Positions 45,440-56,515 of a stretch of DNA of 64,000 bases are shown in pieces. Where the stretch lies: assembly GCA_013407085.1 (NCBI GenBank), contig JACCGJ010000700.1, forward strand, positions 1 through 64,000. The letters are read 5' to 3'. The notes under the pieces are model-generated. The model was not told the origin of the DNA and searched no databases. It saw nothing but the letters and a program-made list of their open reading frames with translations. Every line of letters starts with the position of its first letter. The stretch's first letter is position 1. The translations under genes were made by a program, and so were the position numbers. The stretch comes from Atriophallophorus winterbourni (lineage: Eukaryota; Platyhelminthes; Trematoda; Plagiorchiida; Microphallidae).

Positions 45440-46162
45440 CAGAGTAACGGGAGTGTTCTCCATACTATGATAGGATGTATGAAAGTCAACGTTTTCTTTT
45501 TCGCCAAGCGGCATAGTTAAGGTATCACCATCATTTGTCTGCACCAGAGCCTTGGCTTTTCCACGTTTATGTGTATTAAACATGACGGAATTTTCTGCTG
45601 GCGACAAATCTGTTGTTGCCACACGCGCATCTTCATACTGTTCGCAGTGAGCTCGAACATCTTTAAAAGAGGGTTTTGGCAGCCTCAAGAGTTCATTCTG
45701 CAAAACACTGTCATGTATTCCAGCAATTAGACGATCTTTCAATTGCATTTCCAAAAATTCACCGAAGTTGCATTTCGCTGCCTAAATTAACAATTGTAGA
45801 ATAAAATCGCGAATTCCTTGATTGGACTCACGCACCATGGAATGAAATTTTGCACTTTCGGTTGGTTCGAAAAGTACAGGTTTCACGTGTTGCATTAGAA
45901 GTCCCTTTAGCGTTTCGTATGGAAAGGAAATTGACGAATCCGGATAAGCCAAATTTTTTATTAACGTATAAGCAGATTTTCCGATTGAATTTAGAAAATA
46001 AACAGACTTTTATCATTTTCTGCTTTCGGCCGTGTCATACACCAAATTTCGAATCTTTCAAAATAGTCTTCAATTTCTCGAGCATTTGCATTTATATCGA
46101 GAGGTTCTAGAATTGAATTCGCCATGAAGAAATTGCTGATCGCGACGCCAAATGTGATGAAT

Positions 46163-46360
46163 TGTATTGTATTTAATTGAATAGCCAACCCAAGAATGTA
46201 AGTGAGAGCAAACCACGCTCACTCGAATCACAGTATGTATTAAATAACAACCAGAATGAATGAATGACAATCGGAACTTGAATAACAGTATTATTGATTA
46301 TTGTTGAATGGATGATGATGAATGATTGAGTATTGTTGATCGGTAATCGAACAATCACCA
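46163..46360 (-). repeat. 5' LTR of the nested element
   Basis: 198 bp with TG...CA ends on both strands. Partner of 44731-44930. Confidence 0.9.
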
Positions 46361-46739
46361 CCTGAAGATCGGATGATTCCAAGCTCTACCATGTGCTCAA
46401 ATTCGGATGTTGCAATTTTGAGCTTGGAAGGATGAAGTCACTAAGTCTAAAAGAGACAGGTGTCCGCTAGTGACGATGTGGTGTTTTAGAGAATGAGTCA
46501 CTTTGTCTGTCAAAAATAGGGGTGCATTATGGATGGGAATTCATGTTGCATAGAACTAAATGTCGATGTTTTTGGAGTGACAGCCTTGATACCCGAGGAA
46601 ATGGCTTTTGTAGTGATGCCTGACACCTGTAAAGAGGTTGTCGTATCCACTAATCTCCGATGTTTAACTTCGACAGTTAGACCGAAGTGAGAAAAAGAAT
46701 CGATACCGATTATAGGGCAATTAACCTCCGTGATGATAT

Positions 46740-46949
46740 ACACCCAGGGGAATATACGTCCTAGTCCTAAGTGGTAATACGAGTGCCATTTGCCGCCTGA
46801 AGCGTGTAGGACGACGGTTTTGAGGAGCTGGATGCTGGAGGTATGACGCTTTTTTCAACTCCAGTATCGACTAGGTAACGCAGGCCACTCGATATGTCTG
46901 AAACGTAGAACAGGCGACTCGGGTATGGTGGGCCGGGTAAAATAGTCAC
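46740..46949 (-). pseudogene. Protease region of the Gypsy element
   Basis: RLFYVSDISSGLRYLVDTGV then EKSVIPP matches the retroviral-type aspartic protease entry, with DTG as active site. A frameshift or stop follows; the continuation in 46743-46510 includes IIGIDSFSHFGLTVE, the later protease segment. Confidence 0.75.
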
Positions 46950-47239
46950 AGTTACTTACTGACCCTTGATTTTGAATTTTTTAAACGTGGGGATATCATT
47001 TCGAGGCTTTTTCCTCATATCTCGTGTGGTACCAACATATGCACTCAGGAATTCTCGATAGTCGAGATTTAGATCTCGAGCGTGGTCGGTCTAAAGATTT
47101 CGAAAAAAGAGAGTTCACCACGAGAGTTAGTTCAGCGGCATGTTTTTTATTCCGAGCATGGACAGTACGAATTTATTGACGCAGAGTCCGTCGTAATTTG
47201 GTCGGCTTTCTTTGCTTCGAACATCTTATAAGCCGCTTG

Positions 47240-47994
47240 TGCTAGTTCATCTAATCAAACCAGCGTGCACTTGGCAAACGTTAGTTAGGATGTTCTTAAA
47301 CCACAACTGTTTGAAAATGCTCTCGTCAATCCTTTTGTCTCCAAGTAGCTCTTTCATCTGGCGAAGAAGCTGAGACAGTTTCTTATCACCAAGAGCCATT
47401 TTTTGAAAAGAAGCTGTCGAGTATCCTTTGCTCGGAAATACCAATTCGATATATTGATGCGGATATGAGTTTTCCGTATGGCTAATCCTCAGGCATAGCA
47501 TAAATAAGGTCGCTGATCTCTTCAGCTACGTCGAGAGGGAGCAGGAGCACCACATGAGACTACATAATAGATTCATTGGTGACGTCATATATACGAAAAA
47601 TAGCTTCCGTTTGGTCGAACCAGAGACGGGGATTAGAAGCATCTAATGCCGGAAATGTGCAGGAAATCTACTGGGATCGTTGGATTGGAGGGCATTTTCT
47701 TGTAGAAAAATCGCTAATGGTGGGATATTAAGTGAGTATTGCAAAAATATGCCAAAAAGGGACAAGTACGAAGAACCCATGTAACAGTGGAATACAAGTT
47801 TAACTTTGTTTACCGCTTCTTTACTGTTTCGAGGCTCACTGAACCTGATGTTACAGTCTCCACCTGATGATGGCAAACAGCCAGAAACCGGAAGTGGTGT
47901 GTAAGGGATGGAGATATGAGCACCACAATGAAATTGGACAAATACGAAGTTAACGAATATTGAAAAATTGCGGTTTGTCGAGCTCACTAATTAT
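47240..47994 (-). pseudogene. Gag region and leader of the Gypsy element
   Basis: Frame 47501-47247 contains FQKMALGDKKLSQLLRQMKE and LLGDKRIDESIFKQLWFKNI, the capsid block common in invertebrate Ty3/Gypsy Gag. An earlier part (PRLWFDQTEAIF near 47610) is in another frame. The leader between LTR and gag contains a plus-strand hammerhead at 47857-47900. Confidence 0.75.
47855..47900 (+). ncRNA. Hammerhead ribozyme, best-paired copy
   Basis: CTGATGA (47864-47870), stem II TGGC/GCCA with loop AAACA (47871-47883), GAAA (47884-47887), CCGG (47888-47891). Stem I pairs CCAC (47860-47863) with GTGG (47894-47897) perfectly. Position 16.1 is A instead of U, which would weaken cleavage next to 47893. 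Downstream GTGTGTAAGGGATGGAG and GAGCACCACAATG are shared with other hammerhead repeats here. It is antisense to the Gypsy genes. Confidence 0.78.
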
Positions 47995-48343
47995 GTAATG
48001 GACCGAAAATATTTGTCTGCACTATACCGAATACAACAAAAATGGAATGAACTCACTAAAAGTCTAAAGGAGCAAATGCCCAAAGAAAGATCAAGTGAAA
48101 TCCAACGATAGCAAGATATTCCATACAGGAAAATCCAAGAGATGGAATTCAAGGTGCCGAATTCGCTACAATGTTGGGGAATCCGTTAATCACAATCCCG
48201 ACACGGAGCGGCGCACACAAACTTCGTAACCACGGAAGAAGACGAAGTCCGAGTGTTCGAAATCATATTAACCGCCAAAAGGTATATTCTAGAAGCATTA
48301 ATACGAATGAAGTATACATGGACAACAAACGAATATCCATACA
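47995..48343 (-). repeat. 5' LTR of the Gypsy element
   Basis: 349 bp partner of the left LTR. The right flank is the interior of a CR1-like RT. Confidence 0.88.
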
Positions 48344-49690
48344 AGCTCTTCAATTTATGCTTGAACTTGGGAGTGGTTCTTAGTGAGTGGAAAGAAGCCA
48401 CAATCGTACCAATACAAAAAGGTGGTTGCAGGTCAACTCTTGGTAACTATAGAACTGTCCGCCTGACTAGCATCGTCTCGAAAGTATTTGAAAAACTGCT
48501 GCGTGAAAAAATCTGTCAGCATCTTTGTCGGCATTCTTTACTGAGTTTAACTCGAGACGGATTACTTAAGGGTAGATCCTGCCTGATTAACTAACTTAGT
48601 TTTCTCAGTACTGCCACTGAAATCATGGATTAAGGGAATCCTGTCGAAGCCCTCTACCTGGACTTCAGCAAAGCTTTAGAAATCGTAAATCACCGCCTTG
48701 TAGAGATTAAGCTAGCAGCAGAAGGCATAGAGGGTAGTATCCTTTCTTGGATAGAGGCCTTCCTTACAGGTAGGACATTCAGAGTTAGGGTAGAATCTAC
48801 ACTGTCGAACCAAACCGACGTGATCAGTGGGGTACCCCAAGGGTCGGTTCTAGGTCCTCTTCTATTCCTGATTTTCATCGATTGCTTGTCGTCTGCATTG
48901 AAGTGCCCATGCTTCCTTTTCCGCGAATGATATGTAATTCATCGAATCAAAGGATGAATGATGCATTGATGCACGACCTTGAACGGTTCATAAACTGGTC
49001 ATACGAGTGGGACCTCCCACTGAAACCTAATAAGAGCCAACTCTTGTCAGCACTGGTTGATAAGATTTCAGTCCGGTGTATGAAAATTTTCTCACTGTTA
49101 ACGCCACACAGCGTGTTGAGGATTTAAGTGTACTTGTTAAGACTAACTTCAAATGGGAGGACAAATGCGTTGCTGCAGCTCAACATGCTCGCGACGTACT
49201 CTTTCGGCTGAGAACCGTTTTATCCAGCAGAAGACCCGATGTTTTCCTGCCTCTTTACAAGGCATTTAGGATATTGTATCTAGGCGTGGTGCCCTTACTA
49301 CAAGATGTACATCCTTCGACTCAAAAGCGTACAGCTTCTCGCAACTCGCATTGTTGAGGGTCAGTGAGGGAAACCTCACGATGCACGCCTCAAGTCCCTA
49401 GATCTTTCATTATTTACGCGCCGTCGTTTGAGATGCGACCTAATTAAAACCTTCAAGATCTTGAATGGGTTAAGTGGCGCTATCATGAATGACTTCTTTG
49501 CCTTAAGACCCGCGCTAGGCACTTGTTAAGGAGCGATGTAGAATAGAATATCGGAAAAACTTTTTCAGCCTTAGGGTGGTAAATTTTTGGAACCGGCTTC
49601 CAGAAAAACTTATACCCTGCAGTTCTGTTGCGAGATTTAAGAACGGTTTCGACCGCATCTGGGGTAAGCTTTTTCCTGAATACTCCCCAT
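48344..49690 (+). pseudogene. CR1-like copy M, RT from mid-fingers to C-terminus
   Basis: The reading begins directly at the LTR edge with LFNLCLNLGVVLSEWKEATI, then LYLDFSKALEIVNHRLV and [16 protein letters not shown] (48833-48880), where FADD has been lost to a frameshift. The C-terminal part (RRRLRCDLIKTFKILNGL, near 49420) is typical of CR1-type elements. The upstream half of this RT is not on the other side of the Gypsy element, where an unrelated copy L lies. Confidence 0.8.
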
Positions 49691-49734
49691 AACTGCTATG
49701 TAAGATTAGGTAGTTCATCATTTTTAGCGTTAGC

Positions 49735-50335
49735 TGGTGAATAAAGTAAATGCTAGAGTTTTTTAATACACAACTCTTCTTAAGCTGACCTCTCACCGTA
49801 CCAGTTAAGAGAAATTCATAACGAGGTGCTTCCTAAATACAACCCGGATAATCTCTTGGCGCCGCGATCGTCGAGGATATCCAAAGCACAATGATAGAAA
49901 AACGCTTTGGCAGTGGTGGTTGCTTCTCTGCAGCTTTCAACGGAAAGAAATTCTGGACGCTCGAAAGGCTCGTTAGCCACTTACTGTCATGTGCAACGGA
50001 ACTGAACTTTGAATTACTTTGAATAATTGCTATTCAAGAGATTAGCATTATCCCATAAAGAAAGTAAATGCTAGCGTTTTTGCATGATTCTAATCTAGCC
50101 AACATATCTCCGTGCTGGTAAATATAAATTGCTTTTCTTTTTCTAGCGTAGGTTATAAGGCGTTCCTCCCTGAAAACAGTATGGCTAAAGTCTCGGCGTC
50201 GCGATCGTCGTAGAATTCTAACGGACAAAAAGCTAAAATCTTTTGGCGAAGGTGAGCGCTTTTCTGTATCTTTTTAGCGATATAAATCCTGGACGCTTAA
50301 TAAGCTCGTAAGCCGCATCTTCCATTCACAGTTAG
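49735..50335 (+). repeat. Two diverged tandem units of about 320-340 bp
   Basis: GTAAATGCTAG at 49746 and 50064, GCGATCGTCG at 49864 and 50201, and CTGGACGCT about 337 bp apart near 49951 and 50288 are in the same order in both units. The function is unknown; it may be a non-LTR 5' region. Confidence 0.7.
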
Positions 50336-51585
50336 ACACCCCCGTGTTACTTACGAATCAATCCTGGTAGTGGAGGGTGTTTGCAAGCACACATCCGAAA
50401 GAATTTGGGCACTCGTTTCGACTTGGTCGACTATCGCCCTGTGATACTGATACTGATACTGATACTGTCCTGTGCAAGCTGAACTGATCTGAATTCATAC
50501 TGTTTGAGTTGACAACATTTCTGTTCATATTTGCAAAATCTATTGCTGGCAACACACAAGCCTGACAGTACCAAACGCTCTAGCGCATATCTCACAATAA
50601 TCTACGCCTTTTTGGGACTTTGATAGTTGTTGATAATAAATTTGTTTAGGTCAACCATTTACCTTATCATTCCTGGGTTGCTTGCGATGCGCACTTTCTG
50701 ACATTTTTCATAAGTAAAATGAACTCGATCGTTTTTGATCGGAGGCGTGACTCAGAATTTAAATTCTGTAATATATCTTATCTGATCGTATTTTTCGTCC
50801 CTCCAAGTTGCATTCAATGAACTTGTTTAATCACTATTAGCTGCGCAACGATATTCAATCTATTTATTTGTCTAGTATTAATCTTGATATTAAATTAATT
50901 TTTTGCAGAAATTAAAACTTATTCGCATTAGTTGTACACTTTTACACGTGTGTCAACTTCCCCTCACCGTGCTCACTTGTATAAGATTAACGAGTTAACT
51001 GATCCTTTTTTGCCTACGTGGCTTGGCACCCACTAGGTTTGCATTTTTGTCAAACAAGTGGTGGGTGGAATGCTACTTAGTTATGCCCTCTGTTCTGACT
51101 ATCACCCTTCGTGTGACAAAGTTTCTGTATCAGTATCCCATGGCGGTAGTCCATAAAGTCGAAGCCAAACGTTACCCAAACACTGCTCTAACCGATTGCA
51201 TTCAAATTTCATCGCATTATCTAACTATGTCCTTTGCGCCTCAACTAGGGTCCCCTATTTTTACCTTTCCTGACTAGTATACGGGAATGTAAGGTAAAGG
51301 AGTCCCTCTGCCACCACAACGTTATATTTATTAGTTGGAGTTTCACAGCGTAAAACAAAGATTGTTTTAACGTCAAACGAATATAAAATAAAGTGCTGTT
51401 TTATGTAGAAAGCTAGTATCAGCGTCATAATACGATGGTCTACCAAATCGAACTAAGTGCATAGATTTGTGTACAGTGCATTTGGAAGCATCCGGCATTG
51501 CCGGAATGGAGTCGTAGATTGTGCTTTCACACATGAGTTGTTTTGTTTTGTGCGGCTGGCTCCACGGGTGGATTAGCCGGCTTCA
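50336..51585. other. Stretch without a recognised gene
   Basis: Contains a (TGATAC)4 microsatellite at 50442-50467. Nothing else could be assigned. Confidence 0.45.
50442..50467. repeat. (TGATAC)4 microsatellite
   Basis: Four perfect hexamer units plus two bases. Confidence 0.95.
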
Positions 51586-51586
51586 T

Positions 51587-51609
51587 TGATGTCTCGGATT
51601 GAGACATCA
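51587..51609. repeat. 9-bp perfect hairpin
   Basis: TGATGTCTC at 51587-51595 and GAGACATCA at 51601-51609, with a 5-nt loop. It lies just upstream of a family B copy. Confidence 0.7.
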
Positions 51610-51692
51610 TCATGAAGTTTCTTGGGGATAGTGTACAAGTGATGTCCCCATGATGTGATGTCACACATGAGTGTTTACCTGTGAATGGGATA

Positions 51693-51860
51693 CATCATCA
51701 TCAGGAAGCGCAAGTTTGGAGCCAGACAAAGTGCCAAGCAATATGAAGCAGGCAAGCGGACTATGCAAAAGCACATGCGCTAAAAGTGAAACTACGAAAA
51801 CAAGCTGCTTTTCGCGCAATGGAAGACAAGCAAAACGTTTTCCTCACCGACAAAAAAAGC
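51693..51860 (-). repeat. Dispersed repeat family B
   Basis: CATCATCATCAGGAAGC, then GGAGCCAGACAAAGTGCC and CAATATGAAGCAGGCAAGC. The middle part is shorter than in the copy at 25617. Confidence 0.75.
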
Positions 51861-52129
51861 CAACTCTGGCAGTATGAAGCGCTCCTCCGAAGCATTCCAT
51901 AGTAAAGCTCCGGGCTCTTAATTGCTTGCTCATGGTCCTGTGGCTTTAGAAATTAACCTAAAAGTGAGAGGGCTTAGTATTTAGCGTGTCCAATCAATTG
52001 CAAATACAATAAATAGCAATCAATTAAAAGAAAGACGTTCATTTTTGTCTAATTTAATATGAAGTTTTTACATTAATATTTATTAAAGAAAATCAGAGGG
52101 AACTACTTGCTATGGGTAATGCTTCAGAA

Positions 52130-52450
52130 AGATCACCTGCCACCGTTATTCTAGTTCATGTTTAAACTCAGTTACTGAAGCTACCGAAACTGCCATCTCG
52201 GGAATAATGTTTTTGACGTTTAATGCTCGAATGCTAAAAACGTTTTTTTCTGGATTCTAGCCTACTATGCAGCTTTGCTAGCTTGAGACGGTGACGTCTT
52301 GCCAACGACAGTGAAAACCGAAAGAAGTTAGGTTTAAGCAAGCTTACTCCCCTGAGAACATTGTAGGCTTCTATACGATCACCCTTGAGCTGCCTTCTTC
52401 TGAGCAAAAAAGCCCTTATGCTAAGTTATGGTTTTCTTAGTTGATGCTTG
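52130..52450 (-). pseudogene. CR1-like RT C-terminal fragment
   Basis: Minus-strand translation gives GDRIEAYNVLRGVSLLKPNF, SLARRHRLKLAKLHSRLESR and, after a one-base shift, FSIRALNVKNIIPEMAVS. This is the last part of a CR1-type RT. It is a different subfamily from the plus-strand array. Confidence 0.7.
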
Positions 52451-52536
52451 CTAGCCTCTGAATCAATCGAGAGTGGAGCATCTGTACCCTTTCTATCTGC
52501 ACCCTATCTTTTCGACTGTATGGCCTCTAATCTTAA

Positions 52537-52665
52537 ATCATCATCATCACAGACAGCATTACACCGGCAGCACGTACCGAATGCTTAACTGCCACACAAC
52601 CACGAAAAAGTAAAATCCTAAAAGATGGGGATGAGTGGGACTTAAATAGCTACGGATTCTATAGA
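52537..52665 (-). repeat. Dispersed repeat family C
   Basis: ATCATCATCATCACAGACAG, then GAATGCTTAACTGCCACACA and GGGACTTAAATAGCTACGG. It aligns with 59163-59285. Read in reverse it ends in (GAT)n, as family B does. Confidence 0.7.
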
Positions 52666-53224
52666 AGAGTACGCACAAAGAAGAAGAAGAAATTGGCTTT
52701 ATTCATATAAACGAATTTTCAGCAGTTACAAAAATGTCACCAAATAATTTAAAACAAATTGACCGACAGGTCCCGATATCAATTTGTCGACTGAACGATG
52801 TTTCTTTTCCGTCTTGAATAATAATTTACACATGTGATCCAGTTTATTAACAAATGGTGTAACCAAACGTTTTGAGACAAAAGTGTCACAACAATTCCCG
52901 GTATCTCGTATTCGTTCAAAATTGCGCGTCGAAAATTGACCTCAGTTGATACGAAAAAAATGATGCATTTTGCCCACAGCTGCAGAGAAATTAATTTCAT
53001 GCACGGCCGATTTAAAGGCTTCGCATCCGTTTTGCCTTGACAGATAACGGACTGGGAAGAGGTGCCTACACCTCGAATGGAACATGCATTCAAACAAGTT
53101 TCGTGAACGAGTAGAGCGACATCAGCATGGCAGCTTTCTTGCGGCTTTCACTGTCATGCATCGTAAAGAGCTTTTCTCGTCACTCCGCTTGACAGCATAC
53201 AAGGTTAAGCAAACACTCCAAGAA
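52666..53224. other. Stretch without a recognised gene
   Basis: A 104-codon minus-strand frame at 52779-53093 has no recognised motif. The segment may be the 3' UTR of the RTE fragment at 53225-53696. Confidence 0.4.
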
Positions 53225-53696
53225 GATGCTTAGTACAAGACCGCCATTGAACACGTTATCGGGACATATCCTGAAGCGTAACTAGCCATTGCGATATCTG
53301 ATCGCGGGGATACCAGCCTAGAAGACGTGCTGCACCGACTTTGGAAAGGCTATTGGCAAGGTTTTTTAACTGCCTATGCCATATAACGGTTTGGCCACCC
53401 CGAGATTTACGCCAATCAGGATGTGGCGTCGCAAAAAGAATCCGTTTCGGAAGTCGGTGGTCCGGCAGCCATAAGATTGCCTTGTAGATGGGTAGCAGCA
53501 CCTCAACTTTTGTGCAGGAAAGGGCTGAGTTGAGCAGTTTAAAGGTTTTTCCCGGCCCTATGCACTGAAGCAAAGCATCGCATTTGCGGAGACAGTGATT
53601 ATCGAATATCGGAACATATCTTATTTTTTGAAGCAGGTTACACAGTTCCAGCTGCAAGATACACTGCAAACTATTATCGAATTTTTGACAGCTCAA
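53225..53696 (-). pseudogene. RTE-like ORF C-terminal fragment
   Basis: LPDHRLPKRILFATPHPDWR, KSRGGQTVIWHRQLKNLANS and GAARLLGWYPRDQISQWLVT are the far C-terminus of a trematode-type RTE ORF, known from many fluke sequences. The N-terminal part of the same frame is not recognised. 5'-truncated. Confidence 0.7.
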
Positions 53697-54620
53697 GCTC
53701 GTTATAGTATTGAGGGTTAGTGTGCTGCTTATGCAATCTATTGCGCGTGGAAATTTCGTTTTTGCGAGTGGTAAATGTGCGTATATACTCCTAGAAGGTT
53801 ATCCTTCCTTTTTAAAGTCTTCTGGCTTGGATATACTAAACTAAGTGGCTTGGTCCTATATTTTTCTAGGTAAATAAAACCGCACATTATTGTAGCTATT
53901 GTCTGCACGCACTACGTTTATTGTTGGGCCATTTTAGCTAAAAATGAGACATTGTGTCATCATTTGCGGTCAGTTTTTGTAAGCTGTATCTCAAAACTCT
54001 GGGTTGACAGCAGTGAAACCTTACTACCTCCCTGTGCAGTGAATAGATAGAATTTGCCAGATGTAGGGTAGCATCTCAATCCTTGATGCATATGTTGACA
54101 TCTCAGATGTTATTTGACAGCTCTTTGTTATCTACCGGTACAGCCTTTTAGTACCGCATCAGTAAAAACCTAATTTAATTCACATGAATTGCTACGCCTT
54201 CTCTACGTGAGATTAAGTAGGTGTTCCATCAATGACTCGTAACTGATACCATTAGCTACGGGTGCATTTGATGCTTGCGATTCAATTACTCCAACGGCAG
54301 AGCATTGGTCTTTGAAGAGCGTCCGAATTTAACTTTGTAAAATTTCGGTCTCTTTGCCATCTATCAGCCTGCGTAACACTACTTAATCCTAGTGCACGAC
54401 GAGTTTCGGTGAGTGGCACACACAACGGGTTATTTAGATCCGGATCAGCCGACTAATCATGACGTGACGTGTTGGGATGAACAAAATCACCCTAGCGCTA
54501 GGCTGTGGGGCGTATTCATTTGCCTAGTTGGGCTCTAAAAGATCCGTCTAATAGTTGGTTGGTAACCTTAGAGATATGGTTGCAAGCCGTAGTCTTGTTG
54601 TATTATGTTTGATAAGAAAC
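53697..54620. other. Stretch without a recognised gene
   Basis: No coding feature or named repeat could be supported. Confidence 0.4.
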
Positions 54621-54621
54621 A

Positions 54622-54790
54622 AAAAATCGCCTGCAGTGAAACAACTACATTTTGCGCATTTGCTTTCACACATTCCGCTTGCCCGCTTTCCTTTTTCACG
54701 CGCTTGCTTGTCTGCTTTTCCTGCTTCATTTTGCTTGGCCCTTTGTCCGGTTCCAGACTTGAGTTTCACGATGATAGTCCGAGGTTTGTA
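54622..54790 (+). repeat. Dispersed repeat family B, opposite orientation
   Basis: Its reverse complement matches 25617-25800: TGAAGCAGGAAAAGCAGACA and GCAAGCGCGTGAAAAAGG. The border at the right is CACGATGATAGTCC. Confidence 0.75.
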
Positions 54791-55595
54791 ATTTTGTTGC
54801 ATTACATCTCTTGTCCCAAAACAACAAAAATCGTCTGGAATTATTGTGCTCAAACTATCACTAATGTCAATACTCTTACCCTTATATGGATTATAGAATT
54901 TGTTTTCTGACTGATTCTGACTGCTTTTAAAGTTGTCGCAGCCGAGGAGCATTGTGTAAGGGAGCAACTTTAAGCCATTTTTCTCCGAATAAATGGAGCC
55001 TGTTAGTAATTGGCGGTCGTCTGTCTAGGAGAATACTAACTCTCGTTTTGCACTCCTACTTCCTCAATGGATTTTGACTGCAGGAAATATAGCAAATCTC
55101 AGTGCAAAATCCGGATCGAAGTGTCGTATTATCCATTGTCTCCATACTGTCTGGCCTATAGTACTTCAGTTTGCTTAGACTAGAGATATGCACTCAAAAA
55201 TTGCCAAATTATACTTGAGCCTTTCATATTGGGCGTTGGAACGTCAGTATGTTATGAGATATAAGTATTCAACCTGCTACTATGCGTTATTTATTAGATT
55301 ACCGGTGTATATTACATGTATTCTCTAATGTGCACGGGTACATACTGAACGCGATTAACATCACTGTTATCGATTCTACATATTGCCATCATGATAGTTC
55401 TGGCCAGCATGGCTAACGATAGCTTTCAGCACTTCTGGTTTTGACCCAGGTTTCGTTAAGAATTAAGTTGATCTGCCTGGGGGCAACGCTTTAATGTTAA
55501 TACTGCTTCTGTATGCCCCAACCTTATCGCCAGACAAAGTAAAGGAAATATTACTTTAATCCGTTGTATTAGAGCTTCCGTTAAGTAAGTATGTA
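54791..55595. other. Stretch without a recognised gene
   Basis: Nothing identified. Confidence 0.4.
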
Positions 55596-55596
55596 T

Positions 55597-55832
55597 CTAT
55601 AGAGGCACAAACCTGATCCATGCAAAGTGCCGCACAATCATGGACTGCACGTGGCCTAAGATACTGTCAGGTTACCCATGACTAGACAGATATGAGAAAC
55701 AACATAGAAATGGTAGTGAGACTCCACCGTGTTTCAACATGCAGTTTACTATCGGTGGTAATTTAATATAACACGGCGTTAGCTGTGCATGACAATAGTA
55801 CTGCATGATTGCACATCCGCGCAACATAGATG
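55597..55832 (-). repeat. Dispersed repeat family A, near full-length copy
   Basis: From TATAGAGGCACAAACCTGAT to GATTGCACATCCGCG it aligns with 29926-30156 over its whole length, with moderate divergence. Confidence 0.85.
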
Positions 55833-56515
55833 GTGCTCTCATTTAAGCTTAAATGAGCACAAAATTTCGCGTGCTTTGCGATGGAGGAAGTACGATTAAA
55901 CACCAAAAGATTACGAGCTTTCGTTTAACTGGGACATGCTTAAGCAAAGAGATGTGCAGAATCGACCTGTGACGTTGCTGTTAAATCAGTTTCACGTTGA
56001 GCGTTGCAGGCATACAGCTATCGACCAATGTGAATTTAGTGCCTTTATTGTATGCGTAAACCGAATATTTAACTTAAGCGTGATTGCGGATCACTATGCT
56101 CGGTACTATTAGCACTAAATAGTGTAATTAACGTGTTTATTTTTTCGAATTCGTAAACCCGTTTGGCTATTAAGTATTATGCTTTTGGATAGAATCCTCT
56201 TAAAAATTCGTCAGCCTCCTTAAACTCAATTGTATTTCTATCGACAATCAGATCATAGTTTCAATATTTCTACAATTGTAAGGCGCGTTTGCCCGTTATA
56301 ACGAGTTACATTCAAATATTTTGTGAAATAAATGATGAAAAAGCCCTGAAGGATTACCTAGCCACTTCATTATTGCATACCGCTATGAATGCTGTGGGAG
56401 AGATCATCATTTCTGTTTAAGATTGCATTGTCATACGAATCGCTGTAGACGGTAGCAACATGCTTTACTTCAGATATACATCCATCGATCATCTCAAACG
56501 ATGAAGTACAACAAC
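55833..56515. other. Stretch without a recognised gene
   Basis: Nothing identified. Confidence 0.4.

Larger units (their letters stand above)
44939..46137 (-). pseudogene. Gag with C-terminal BRC-like repeats (decayed)
   Basis: The N-terminal part starts at an ATG at 46137 (MANSILEPLDINANAREIED, FERFEIWC) and looks like a Ty3/Gypsy Gag. It is broken by a frameshift near 46005 and a stop near 45785. The second part, 45754-44939, is open for 271 codons: capsid C-terminus (LKDRLIAGIHDSVLQNELLR, then HCEQYEDA) and a long polar tail. No CCHC zinc knuckle is present. Instead residues 106-132 (IQTASGKTVRSISNSAIARA) and 212-238 (HFKTARGKALLAPSTTAIEK) resemble BRC repeats of BRCA2, the RAD51-binding units. 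Function as a RAD51 ligand is inference. Confidence 0.72.
44731..46360 (-). mobile_element. Small LTR element coding only for a Gag-BRC-like protein, nested in the Gypsy RT
   Basis: LTRs at 44731-44930 and 46163-46360 begin TGTATTG and end AATCACCA. A primer-binding-like TGGCGTCGCGATC lies on the minus strand about 12 nt inside the 5' LTR (near 46138-46150). The interior of 1.2 kb has a single coding region, a decayed Gag with an unusual C-terminus. There is no protease, RT or integrase, so it depended on another element for movement. This matches the layout known as terminal-repeat elements with gag only. Clear target-site duplications were not found. Confidence 0.8.
42602..48343 (-). mobile_element. 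Ty3/Gypsy LTR retrotransposon carrying a nested LTR element
   Basis: Two direct LTRs (42602-42949 and 47995-48343), each starting TG and ending CA, flank a minus-strand gag-pol. In order from the right: gag (about 47990-47240), protease (46949-46740), start of RT (46430-46363 and 44727-44620), RNase H (44590-44200) and integrase (43990-43220). Most of the RT core is missing. A 1.63-kb LTR element interrupts the RT. No target-site duplication matches across the outer ends. The element is dead. Confidence 0.88.

Noticed and set aside
50442..50467. Possible CRISPR-like or tandem array
   Set aside because: It is a simple hexamer microsatellite with no spacers.
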